A DNA stretch of 64,000 nucleotides from NCBI GenBank assembly GCA_020746105.1, contig CM036626.1, positions 15,890,001-15,954,000 of the forward strand, written 5' to 3'. Both the position numbers and the translations under genes were made by a program. Shown piece after piece: positions 46,184-58,350 of the stretch; the stretch's first letter is position 1; the number at the start of each line of letters is the position of its first letter. This DNA comes from Trogon surrucura (lineage: Eukaryota; Chordata; Aves; Trogoniformes; Trogonidae). The notes below the pieces were generated by a model. That model was not told the origin of the DNA, made no database searches, and saw only the letters and a program-made list of their open reading frames with translations.

Positions 46184-48503
46184 GAACAGCTTTTAAGGCA
46201 ATCTCCACAGAGCTGAGGTGATTATTAATTCATTGGAAGGTCTCCTCTGAAGTGCCCATTTATTTTTTGTATGCTAATGCATTTAAAGCCGGTTGACAGT
46301 TTAAACACAGGCCCTAAATCACGCAGCAAAATGTTTGCTGGAAAGGCTGATGTTTTATTTACCAAAAAATCCTGCCAGCAAGAACGATACTCAGCTCAGC
46401 CTTTGGTGAAATTACAAGTTGGAGATTTATGTGCTGACGAGCTAAAATACTCCTGAGTCGATCCCTTTAGAAGCAACCATTGAGAAGTATCCCCAAAACG
46501 CCTCAAGAAATAATGAAATAATCTCATATTCGGAGTGTTTTTCCAGCCTTACGCTCTGACTGATCCCAGCAAGCTGTCTGTCCCACAGCAGGATCGCTGT
46601 TAGGTAACCAAACCTCTCCTGCCTGCCTGAGACCCACCTAATCCACAGGCTGCTCCAGGCTATGAAAGTCGCTGTGATCCCTCCGACAAATATCCCGGGC
46701 ACACATCCTTCCCTGCGCTTGGCCAGACTCAGAGCTGGCCCAAGTTCACGTGCAGTGGAAGAAAGAGGTCAACAATGTGAAAAGAAGACGCAAACCTGGC
46801 TTCTTGAGACTTGTGCAAGCCCTTGCAGCATCCTTTGCTACCGGCAGACAAAACCAGCCATCTTTTGAAGCTGTTCCTTGTGCTGGATAATAAACGTGAT
46901 ATCGAGCCGTGGCTATTTCACAGGGGTGCGACAGCTGCTCTGCCCAGAACTCTTTCCCTCAACGCCGTCTCCTCTGGCTTTTTCACCTCTCTTGTGATAG
47001 CTGTGCCCAGCATTCCTAACGTGTCCCAGTCACTTGGGACCCCTACTTTTGCTCCCGTGCCAGTGGCCAGGTTGGAGGGATGCCCCATGGTGGATGTCCC
47101 TGCAGGACAGCTCTTGCCCCCTCCGCTCCTCTCCTCCACCCTCTCACCCTTGTCAGAGCAGCACTACGCACTCACGATCCTACAGCCTGCAAATCCCTCT
47201 GGACAAAGCCTCCGCTCCCGCCTTCTAGCCGCTCACATGGTTTCCCTGTTTTTTTTCAGACCAACCAAAAACTTCAGCAACAGCAGCCAAGGACTCTCCC
47301 ACCCACCACATCTGCTCCTCTGCCTTTCTCCTAGCTGCTCGTGGGAAGATTTCCTGACTCCACGTGCACAGCGATTCGTACTGGCCCCTCTCTCTCCCAC
47401 ACTTCCACCTCCCTGCCTGACTCCTCCAGTCCATAAGTCCTCAGCCTTCTGCCTCACATTACAAGCAGCTACAACTTGGTTCAACTCTCCTTGAATCCAG
47501 TGACTCCCCTCGGCAATAATCAACTGCCATCGATGTCTGTGCCTTCAAATGTTTCTTTTCCAACTAAGCACTAGGTCTCCACGAATCCTGCCACGGCTCT
47601 TCCCACTCCCCCAGGAGTCTCTAATGAGAGCGTGACAATATACCGCCCGCCAGGATCCATTCCAGCCATCTGCTATCCATCGAGGTACTTTTACTGCACC
47701 TCTGGCTGTGCCATCTCGGCATCAGAGACAGCGTGATGGGGGGGTGCTGAGAACTTAAACAAAGGCAAGAGGTAATGATTAGAAAGACTCTTGGTTTGTC
47801 ACAAGCCATCAGAGCCTTCCTCGACAGGGCTGATTTATAGAGCTGATTTCAAATAGAAGATGAACAAGCACAGAGCAATGTGAAAATACTGGCGAAGGCC
47901 AAGCAAGCTATAAACATTTGCAAGGCGCATGCTTGCCTTAGGTTTCTTTTTATCTCTTTAAGAGCCTATGCCCCATGGTGCCTTTTATTGTCGTTGCACA
48001 TGGAAGCAAGCCCAAAAGATCACTTTCAGACAGAGTATCCCACAGAAACGAGTCCTGTTTCAAATCCTCTGTTGTAACAGGAAACGGGGTGATTTTTCTC
48101 TTCTGTTTATTGTTATTTGCCGCATCAGTCAGTGCTTTGCTGAAGATTGCAAGGGGTCTTTTTTGTTGCTGTTCACTTTCGGAAGCAAGCAACGCTTGTG
48201 CTGAATCTTACAGATGAAAACAACTTAATTTTCTCTCTCTCTGTGTATCTGACCTACAGTATGTGGCACAGTCTGTTCATCACTTAAAAAGGACTAGAAT
48301 CGCCTCATATCTGCTTAGAACCCCAAGTGCTTGATAACTGCATTTGCACTCTTGAAGTGAGCCTGCAAAACTAGCGTGTCTCAGATTTTCTATCGTTTTT
48401 TTTCTTGTTCCAAAGTGGAGGAAGGCTGTGTCAGAGGGGAGAGACCCAGCCCCACACAGGCACACAACTCAACTGCGGGAATTTCAAACCCAGGGATACT
48501 CAC

Positions 48504-48584
48504 AGCTTGCTGAGGTTTTCTAGCCCTATAAAGGCTCCGTTGGTATCTTCTATCGTGCCCGAGATGTCGTTGTGGTCCAGTTCC
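48504..48584 (-). CDS. LRIG1: LRIG1 exon 9, one long LRR
   Basis: A phase 2-2 exon of 81 nt encoding [20 protein letters not shown], then LENLSKL. This 27-residue repeat carries the LRIG-specific insertion GTIEDT. The acceptor is gttctctccccag and the donor CT|gtgagtat. Confidence 0.96.
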
Positions 48585-50459
48585 CTGGGGAGAGAACAAG
48601 AGAGTTCATAATCAGTGTCTTAGTCCTAAACTCATCGTTAAAAACAAAGGGCAGAAAGTTTGAAAGTGCCACACCAAGAGCTTCCCGCTTTCTCCTGACA
48701 GTTATCAGCAAAAAGAAGAGTCTGGCAGCAAAGCAGCACTAATTACTTTTCCTCCACTGACCCATGCTGAGATGGTGCATTCCAAGAAGAGCCCTGGCTT
48801 CTTCCTGGATGAAACCCTCTCTTTTGGAGACAGCAGCAGTAGCAGAGCTACTTCTTAACAAGTAGGTTTCAGTCCTTTTTTAATTCTGTGCATCCAAACA
48901 TAAGGAGGAAAAAGAAAACAAAGTTGCAAAACTAAACTGAAAGAAAGAGCTGTCCTTAAATGCTACTATCAGGAATTAAGATAACTTTGGCTATTCCCAT
49001 ATATACATGTATTTGTCTACAGTTATATCTTAGGAAGATGATTTGGTGTATTTTGGTGCATTTTTTTGTCCTGGCAATGAACTTGAAAGGTCAACAACCA
49101 TTATCCCTACACAAGTCTAACTGTATAACCACTTTTTAAAAAAAATCAGTAAGAATTCCTTTTTGTTAGCTTCTTTTGGCTTTCAAATTGACCATCAATT
49201 ACAAGAGTCAAAGAGCTCTGAAGGACAAGCACACAGAACAAACACGGAGATCCACAAAAGCTGTTTAAACAGTCTGTTTAAAAATCCTTCCCTCCTAGCT
49301 TTAATTCCAGCTAGCAATGAATACCCAGCATCACAGACAGAAATTTATCATTTCTAATGTTCAGTAAAAAGAAAGAAAAAATAAATAGGCTTTGTTGGTT
49401 TTGTTACATCACTGTGATTTAAAACCTAGCAAAATCCAACAACAGAGCAAACTTAACCATCCAGATAACCTCCTGGACCCTCAGGTACTCCTTTCGCACC
49501 TTTTGAAGATGACGATGAGAACATTTCCAGTTAAAAAACCTTAAGACCAAAAAAGTAAAAAAACCCACTGCCACAACTAAGCGAAACCTCCTGCATTTTG
49601 CAACATTTGAGGCATGGGCATCATAGTGTAGTTTCCGGGCTATGCATTACAAACCCACAATAACCCACAAGGAGAGAACAGAAATTTAAAAAACCCCACA
49701 GTTTCAATCTTGGCATGGTTTTCATCAGCCAGGGTGCTGCTGAGATGTTTCCTCCCGGTACCCAGGCTGGCTGCAGTCTCTGCTTGTTTCTCAGCGCTGG
49801 TGTGTGAACTGACGATGTGAAGGGAAATGGCCAAAAGCCGCGATTCCCATTTCTCAGGGGGCTGCAGTGTCAGACCTCCATCTCCTGTCCCTGGGGAAGC
49901 CTGGCCTGAGCCAGCATCACTGTGGATGTCAGGGGGCTCTGTGGGTTGGTCTATGCCAAAAGGATGGATAAACCCCCAACATCCCCGCAGGGTGCAGGCA
50001 CACATAATGCTCTAGTGGCTTAAGAGACAAGTCCAGGAGAAACACTTTGATGTGTTGACATTTTCAGCACTATCTGAGCGGGGCACGAGCAAATACATCT
50101 TCCTGGAGCCGAGTTTCTACATTTCCCCTTTAGTTGCCCAGCCAATGCCCGTTGTTCTGTTTGTTTTTCAAGGCAAATCCCTTCTCAGACATTTCTCCTC
50201 TTCAGTTCCACCACAGGCTACCGGTCCTTGGACCAGCAAACCCTTTCCCATGGCAGACAGACAAGTGGGAACAGCCTGTAGGAGCTCTCTGACACAAACT
50301 TTTATTAATTGACTGCCACACATTGTGTTTTCTTGAGAAAGGAAAAGAAAACGGTATTGCTTGTTCATCCAGAGGCAACTCAAAGGTTTAGTGTTAGAAA
50401 GGAGGAATAAAAACCTTTTTAACAAATGAGTGAAAATAGAGAGAGAGGGGAAAAAGAGT

Positions 50460-50770
50460 GGGGTATTTTGGCCTAGCTCTCTTTGTATTCAAAGTCTTCT
50501 CCCAGCCCCTGTTGCCAATTTCCTATTCTTTCTGGCTGGCTGAGCTTGAATGCTTGCAGCCTTGTTAATCATTGTGCTCTGAGGTCCCCGGGCCTGACCT
50601 CTATTTGAATAGCTCCACATTTCAGCAGTTTCACACCCACCAAAGGCTCCCCAACAATAGGCCATAATTAAAGCATGCTCGGGTCTTTTTCACCAGGTGC
50701 AGGACCCAATAGGCCTTTCTCTTTATTAAATTAGAGCTCGCTCACACACTCCGCTCCGTCTCCTCCTCCC
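50460..50770. promoter_or_regulatory. Candidate intronic enhancer
   Basis: A non-repetitive segment with GTTAATCATT (50564-50573, HNF1-like), CATTGTG (SOX-type, 50570-50576), TGACCT (50595-50600, nuclear-receptor half-site) and a CCATAATTAAAG homeodomain-type stretch near 50661. No coding frame of interest crosses it. The regulatory call is inference. Confidence 0.2.
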
Positions 50771-51653
50771 CCCTCTGCCCTAGACATAAAAGAGGCTCCA
50801 CATTCACTACAGAGCAAAGAGAACTACTGGCTCCCCTTCCCCTCCATTTTTCTTTGGAAACCTTTAGTTCCGGTCTTGACAGCTGCTTCAGAGAGGTCCT
50901 GTTCTGAATGCCCAGTGGCTGAAAGGCTTTGGCTTAAGTTTAAAAAAAGGAGGGGGGGGGAAATAAAAGCAAACAAAACCCAAACTCTCTTTCCAGTCAC
51001 TTCCTTCACTGTGAACTTCAATAAAGGAAAGAGTAAGATGCAAAAAGTTCTGTAAAGAGGGGAGCTCTCTCTGTTCCCAGTTCCTTTTAATTACTCAGGC
51101 CACAATGGGGTTCTGAAGAGGAATAAAAGTATCAAAGTGTGGTTTTTTTCTTTCAAGAGAAGAATGAAATCAGTCTGCTGAACTCAAGCAGCCTGGGAGC
51201 AAGACAGTGCTGTAACACAGACTGTGAGAACGTCGTGGTGTGCCAGCGGAAGGTGCTGAGCCCGCCAGCTCTGCAAACCAGAGGAGAGCAGGCAGCAGGT
51301 ACACATAAAGGAGACAGAGGTAACAGGAATGGATAGTCATTAGAATTGGATTCCCCATCTTCTGATGTTTTTAAGGGAAGTCAAAATGTACTTCAGTCCG
51401 ACACAGCTCCTGGGTTTAACAGCGAGTAACAGTCCAAGTCTAGAGCTGGCATCCCATAGGAGGTCGGATGGAACTGTACAATGGTCTCTGCTAGCCCTAA
51501 GATCTCACACGTTGGTATCCAGACTGGGAAGCTCATTTCCAGTGCCACATTCCCACTGTGTCAGTGACTTTAAGTCTCTGGTAAATGGCCACAGATACCA
51601 CTGGATGGATTATTTTGCAATTCACTCTCAGGACACACGAAACTGTTTGATAG

Positions 51654-51688
51654 CATGGTAACTTTTTTGTTGTTCAGGAGTTACCATG
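51654..51688. repeat. 9-bp inverted repeat of RFX-like half-sites
   Basis: CATGGTAAC (51654-51662) and GTTACCATG (51680-51688) are exact reverse complements separated by 17 nt. Each matches an RFX X-box half-site (GTTRCCATG). They face outward relative to a canonical X-box. Confidence 0.5.
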
Positions 51689-52274
51689 AAAATCAGAGCA
51701 ACAACATTTCATGACCCAAGTGAGCCCAGTTTCGCATTCAAAAGAAATGCTTCTGGTTACTCTCATGGTACCTGCAGCAGCTTCTTGCTCCCATGGTTGG
51801 ACCCAAGATTGGGTGAAGTTTCACATATCGTTACACTTCTGGTACAATCAGATCCCAGGTTCAACCTCTGAATTCCTTTGTTTTACCATTGCTTGTTTCT
51901 TCTAAGAATTTCAATTAAAATCAATACAAGCAAGAGAAATTCTGGTATTAGCTGAAAGGACTTTTGTTCAGCTGGGCTAGATTCAGGATCCTGTCCAGTG
52001 TTCCTCTATTTTTACTGTGGAGTCCTCTACTCGGAAAGCACCCTACAACACTGAGCAGTCCAACCACAAGCCTAATTACTCTTAATTAAAAACACACAAG
52101 TTCACTGAAGTTGAATAATGGGGTAAACACAACAGTTGCTGAAAACAACAGAGCAGCAGGTAGTGGGGTTTGAGGACACAAGCACCTGCAACTGCAAAGC
52201 AGAACAGTTTGGCAGAGCACAAGCAGCAGAGGGAAGACTGGTGTGTTAGCTGGCAAAAACTGGGAGCAACTTAC

Positions 52275-52418
52275 AGGACACGGAGGTTCTTGAGTCCCTT
52301 GAAAGCACCTTCTGCAATGTGGTTGATGGAATTGTGGCTCAGCCGTAGTACATGCAGTCCCCCCAGGTCTGCCAAGCTTCCCTCATCCAGCCTGGTTAGG
52401 TTGTTGTAAGACAGTATT
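52275..52418 (-). CDS. LRIG1: LRIG1 exon 8, two LRRs
   Basis: A phase 2-2 exon of 144 nt encoding [40 protein letters not shown] and GLKNLRVL. It contains two full 24-residue repeats. An NLT sequon is present. The acceptor is gattttttttctcag and the donor CT|gtaagttg. Confidence 0.96.
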
Positions 52419-55400
52419 CTGAGAAAAAAAATCAAAACAAAACACAACAGCCGTTGTCAATCCAATCAGTATTTTCCAAATTCCTCTGTGCCAACTAGTG
52501 CCTGCCTCCTTACAAGAGGCAATACGCACTCGGTGGGCACACCCAGCTGGATTAGGAAACAAGACTGCAGTGTGCAGATATTCCCACAAGACACCCATGG
52601 AGCAGCCTGGATGATCATAACGGAGCAGAAGGGATTCAGTGCCCAGCTCTAGGGAAGTCACCTGTACAGGCAACAGAGAGAGCCTCCTCCAGAAGCGAAT
52701 CAGAGCAACAACCCAACACACACGGGCTGTCAGTCAGAGTGGGGACGAGCTTCTCCCTCTCCTGTATGGCTCAGTTAGGGCCTGGGAGCCCCACCCCTCC
52801 TCTGTCCCCAGCTGTACAGGTGACTCTTGGGTATCAGCTCTGGTTGTGTTCAATCCTCACTCCCATTTGGACTCCCTCCGAGGCTTACAGGAAAAGGCAG
52901 CCGCCTCCTTCCCCACGCCCTGCGAGGTGGAGAAGTGACGTCAAACGGATGGATTTTGAAGTTCACACGCGCTCTTGGCAGGGTCCAGGCCTCGCTACTG
53001 AGGAGGTGCCTTATCGTTCCGCACTTGCACGCAGCAAGCCCCAGGCGTCTGGGCGTGGGTGTCTTCACAGCCCGCTCCGCCCCAGTCAGGAGCCAAAAGC
53101 ATTTCACCACAAGGCAATCGAACGCTTCCTTTCATGCACAGGAAAGAGGTATCTGTTGTAAACCAGCCACCTTCCCTCCCGCTCCCCTTTGTCAAGGAGC
53201 GTACATTGGGCTTGAAATCTTCTCCGCAAATGACTAATATTGGAGGGTCGTTTTTTTCCCTAGTTTTCCATCCATCTCCTCCCCTTGCCTGTATTATCTC
53301 TGCGTTTGGAGATTTTTTTTAAGCACTGCTGCTGTTGCAGTTTGGAAGCTGGTGGGAAGAAAGTTGTTTTTCTCTCCCAGCCAAGGTGCAGCTGAGGCTT
53401 CTGAGATTTGACACCAAAGGCAGGGCACGGGAAGCTACAAGCCACTGCAGACACCTCAAGTGCTACGCAACCACCTTCAATGCAAGCAGTAAAGCTGCAG
53501 CATTGCTGACACTGAAAGCTGACTTGGCTCATCAAATGAGGGACCTCCCGGCGTAGCAGCAGGCAGAGTCACCAATCAGTCATCTTCAGCCTGAAGCATC
53601 CATCTGCAGCTCCCTGCTGCAAGTACATTTCTCCCGATCTTTGGATGTCCCTGCAGCTGGGTAAGCCCTGCGGAGCTACTGGCAGGGGAGCGTGACCAGC
53701 AAGAGCCTCAGTTTTAAGTTGCTGACACAATGACACGTGGGGAATAGAAAGTGGCATCTGGCTGCATCATCATCATCTCTGATGATACATACCTCTGCTC
53801 AAATTTTCTCAAGCTTATCTCTTTACAAAGGGCACTTCAAAAAATGTGAGGGTAAACTTTTCAAAAAGTGGAGTTATGCAGCTTTGAACAAGCCCTGAAA
53901 TTCTTAATTGTACAGACAACAAGGAAAAAAAAATCTGAGTTCCAAACCTCCAAATTCCTCTTCTAGTTCTGCCTGTTAATAAATCTGCTTAAAAATGTGT
54001 CTAGGACTTGCATGACAGTCACTGCAAAGCCAAAACCTAAGTCAAAACAGACACACACTCCAAAGCACAGAGAGTGTCATTTACTTGGCAAACGAGCTGT
54101 CTATCTTTTAGCTGTGTGAGTGGGCAGAGGACGAGCTTTGGAAAAAACGTAGCGAAGATTAATGAGTTTGAAGAAGGTATGGGACAACATACTTTCATTC
54201 CTAAAGAAGCTGCAGCATTACTTATGAAGATCTGGCATCCAGTCAAAATTATATCCTCACCTGCGATTAAAGAACTTCGCTTTAAAAAAAAAAAAAAAGG
54301 CATTCAAAAGCAACCCTAAACATGGCTGAGGAAAAAGAAAAAAAGCTCCTTTTGATTCCACACAGAAGAGTTCCTGCCACAACTGGTGAAGACATGTTCC
54401 CCTCTGTTCCTTTTGATGTCACCTCAAGGTGGACGGACAGTGGCACCGTTTAGAGGACTCTCTCTGTGTCTGCAACCAGATGGAAGGTTTCAGGAGCTAA
54501 AGCACCCAGCAACGGCTTCTTTCAACAGCAAGGGCTCTGCTTCCCGCCAACGGGACAGGCCGGTTTGCAAACTGGTACATTTCCCTCCTGGGCAGGTTGG
54601 ATTATCTGGCTTGAGAGAAGTCAGCGGGTCTCTGCTGCTTCCCCTACCTTGCCATCTCTCTAGTGGACGAGGTACATCCAACACTTTTCATTCCCACTGA
54701 CCAAACTATAGGTGAAAAGTAAAAAGAAATACCCAGCAGCTAAGTCATCATTTACCTCTGATGAAATCGTATGCTCCCACTGTGGATGGTTTCCCATGAT
54801 GCTGATGCCCTAGCACCTGACTGGTGAACACAACCAGCTCTCTCTCATGCCCACAACAAGGCAAGAAATCTCTTGTTACCAGATCTCAGCCTTGGGGTCA
54901 TGCTTTCTCCCAACAACTGAAGGAGAGACAATTCGTCCCTCAGATGAGCACCTCCTTCCTTAGCACACATAAGCAGGGGTCTGGCCACCTCTCTTTATTC
55001 GGTCAAGGACTTTGAAATTCATTCCATGTACAACCACAGACACTGTTTTCTGATAACTGAAACCCAGCAGATTTAGCAATTGGGGAGGTAAGCAAGGATC
55101 TTTTAACAAGGAATGACATGTACACATTCAAAGTGCACAGAGGCAGGCTAGGTGTATCTAGTGCTTCCTTTCCTCACCCTTCAATTTCAGAGCAGACCTC
55201 TCCTACAAATACTCTCTGGCTGTGGGAGTTTCAGTTCGGTGTATCTGATGGCTCCCTGCAGCAGCCTTACCCTAAAGGCAACACCTGCAAGAGCTTGCAA
55301 TATTCTGCAGATACGCGTGCCTACACCCACATAATCGCCTTTCGAATCTCAGCTGATGTATCTGGCCTCACACTCTAACACAATCCTGTCTGTCAGGCCG

Positions 55401-57205
55401 AGCATGCCCCAGTGGCTCCTACCACCTCACACCATTAGGCATTTTCCAAATTTACTCCATTTTGCATCAGAGCAATCAAGTCCTGGAGTGGGTTTCTGCA
55501 GGTACTGCAGAGGATGGCCTCTAAGCCAGGACAGCTCACCGCTAGCACTACCTATTGGCAAGAGATCCCAATCCATACTTTACAAATAAAGGACTCAGCA
55601 TGATTTGCAACCTCCAATTCAAACCTTGAGTTTTTGAACAGACAGTGTCAGGCAGAAAAGACAAGCACAGGTCTCCCTAAAAGAGTGCTGACGTTAGCTC
55701 TGCAAGATGCAGGTGCAGCTTACCCATCCCATGGGAACCAAGGTTGAAATGAAGTTTCAACACAGGCACCAGATATTGGGTCCCTGAGAGCAGAAAGCTC
55801 CCAGAGCTGTGCTAACACAGTGCAGTGATCCGAATTTGGCTGTTCCAGGGATCCAACTGTGAGTGCCTTAGGAAGGCAGACTCTCCTTTTTTCATGCTTC
55901 AGATTTAAAATGACCATGGGAGGAGCAGCAGGTAGAGTACGATCGTGATTCTGATCCGTTGCCTTCAAGATTCCTCCACTGACACTGCCTTAACCAAGTA
56001 AAATATCACTTGAGGATATGCACATGAGGGAACTGTAACTGCCTACAGCGCTGTGCCAAGCAAAGGAGCCCTTTAGGCATGTGCAGATTCACAGCAATTT
56101 GAAAAATCAGGCAATTAAACAATCATATACGGATTTAACTAAAACCAAAATTAAAATATTTCCTTCCTTTCCACCAAAATAATTCACATCTGAATGAATA
56201 ATTTGGGTTCAACAGAAGGTGACAGCTGCTCACTGGGCTAACATGTTAATTCCACGGCTTCTAACCTTACAAGTAATGGTATGTCCACCTATCTCTGAAT
56301 TCACATCCCAAAAGACAAGGGACTCGCAGCTGAGTAGGCAGATACCGACCTTTAGTCTAAGTCCAGAGCGAGGCCTCTGAAATGAGGAAGCTGCTTTACC
56401 GTACTGCTTTTTGGTGGATGGGAGAATCCTTAACAATGCTTAACAAGAGATTTCCAAGCACCAAGCAGACGGAATTACAGTTCCGCTAACCACACGCGCC
56501 AAGTTCTCCAAAGAAAAAAATGAGTCTTTCCACAGTCCCACCAAGAGGATGACAGCTACATCTGCAAATACTGCAAGCATCCATGTGTGTCGCTTCAAAA
56601 AGGCATTAAGCAGTGTCACAGACCCAAAAGACACCCTTGTGAGGTTGTCCTCAGCAGCAAGGCTTTCGTTCATTTATCAGAGAGGCTGTATTCACAGCTG
56701 GAAATCTCAGGGGAGCAAAGTCAATGTATTTACTTTTCAACAACTAAGCTCTACAGGAAGGGTAAACTGTAAACAGGAGAAACAAGGAGAACTGCCTTTA
56801 AAGGGCCAAATCTCTGCCAGTTAAAAACACAATTGTTCTTTGTAAATACAGCGGATAAAGCAAAGTTTCCTTCAGGTTGCAGAATCATTATACAGCAAGC
56901 TGTGCACGTCTGCTACCTGGCTAGCTAAAAAGTGCTGGCAAGCTGCACATCACAAACTCTCCAGGTCTTTTAGCACCGTGTACTTTTAGTGGGTTCTAGT
57001 CTTTGTTCCGGTGCAAACGTATTTTAATCAGGTTCTCTGAAGGTCACACCACAAATAACAAGCGCATCACACAGGAGGTCGCAGTTCCTGCATTTCTGCA
57101 GGTTGGTACAGTAGGAGCTGTGGGAAAAATCCTTACTCCCCTTTCCTGCTGAAGGTACACCAGCATCAAACCCCGTCCAACCAACCGCAAGCGAAACCAA
57201 CTTAC
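52419..57205 (-). other. LRIG1: LRIG1 intron 7, about 4.8 kb
   Basis: Non-coding. There is an A-rich run near 54282-54300 and GC-richer sequence near 52780-53060. No exon, RNA gene or transposon is recognised. Confidence 0.75.
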
Positions 57206-57349
57206 AGCTCGTGCAGCTTCTGACAGAAGCTCCAGCCGTCGCGGTTGATGCGGGATATGGAGTTGTTACTGAGGTGAAGCTGGTGCAGTGATGAAAGGCC
57301 GTAGAGCGAACCACTGTTCACTTCTGTCAGGCTGTTATACTCCAGGTGG
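57206..57349 (-). CDS. LRIG1: LRIG1 exon 7, two LRRs
   Basis: A phase 2-2 exon of 144 nt encoding [40 protein letters not shown] and FCQKLHEL. It matches human closely. An NNS sequon is present. The acceptor is atttcccttcacag and the donor CT|gtaagttg. Confidence 0.96.
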
Positions 57350-58206
57350 CTGTGAAGGGAAATCAGAAGGAACTGACAGATAAGCAGCACTGGGCAAATA
57401 CTGAAGAATTTCCAACAAGAAGTGGGATTTCACTTGTTCTTACCTATCCTTCTACGTGCCCGTGTGGATACATGCATGTGTGGGGATTTTTTGTGCAAGT
57501 GAAGGACAGAAATTCAAAGCGAACACAAAGGAAATGCCCAGAACAAGCTGTGACTGCAAAAGTATGCTCCACTGCAAGTAAACTGGGCTCAGAGCACCCC
57601 ACTCAAGTTTGCATTTGCAGAGTCTCAGCTATGTGACAGCAGCATCCAGAAACATGCTGCCTTGATCACTTGTGACCTTGCAACCATGCTTGAAAGCCCA
57701 TCGTGTTGGAAACTTCAAGCATTTCTCTGCAATAACTATTCAATTTGTTCTCCCTTATGGAAAGAACATATCACTGGGGCCAGCTTGATTTCTAGATATC
57801 CCAGGAGGCAGAATAATCAGGCCTGCAACACAGAGTTTCCATGTATCAGTCAAAACAAATTTGCAGAAGCCAGATGATCTTTTATTTAAAGACCGCTTGA
57901 GATCCTACTGAATGTTCAAATCGTCAAACTTTCAAATGAATACCGGCACAGCTTGAAAAATGAGACTTTTTTTATTGAACACCTGCTAAAGCGATGAGCT
58001 TTAGTAAGCTGTGGGTCAACTATAGAGAAGCTGCTGTAGCATGGCAGAGCTCTGTGCATGGAGGACACGGAAAGAAGCACGAGGACTCGCCCAAGTGCCC
58101 GCAGGTCTATCAGAGACAGAAGTCCTTACTCAAACACAGAGAAGGAGATGATAGCAGGTGAAGTCTAGGCTGTTCAAGGGAAAAAAAGCCCATCCCTCCA
58201 ACTTAC
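57350..58206 (-). other. LRIG1: LRIG1 intron 6
   Basis: A 0.86 kb intron with nothing recognisable. Confidence 0.85.
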
Positions 58207-58350
58207 AGAACTTGCATCTTGGCCAGGCCCCAGAAAGCCCCGTCAGTCAATCTGCTTATGTTGTTGCGCTGGAGTTTGAGGACTTCCAAGCTGTCCAGTC
58301 CCTCAAACGTCAGGCCTTCAATCAGGCGGATGCGATTCCGGTTCAGCTCC
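58207..58350 (-). CDS. LRIG1: LRIG1 exon 6, two LRRs
   Basis: A phase 2-2 exon of 144 nt encoding [40 protein letters not shown] and GLAKMQVL. It is nearly identical to human. The acceptor is cttggtgcttttag and the donor CT|gtaagttg. Confidence 0.96.

Larger units (their letters stand above)
43341..48503 (-). other. LRIG1: LRIG1 intron 9, about 5.2 kb
   Basis: Non-coding. It contains a 23-bp palindrome (45294-45316) and a TCF/LEF site (46173-46183), listed separately. A pyrimidine-rich block (46930-47480) keeps a 227-codon plus-strand frame (46811-47494) open by composition. No transposon is recognised. Confidence 0.75.
48585..52274 (-). other. LRIG1: LRIG1 intron 8, about 3.7 kb
   Basis: Non-coding. 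A motif-rich segment lies at about 50460-50770, and a 9-bp inverted repeat lies at 51654-51688. No transposon is recognised. Confidence 0.75.
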
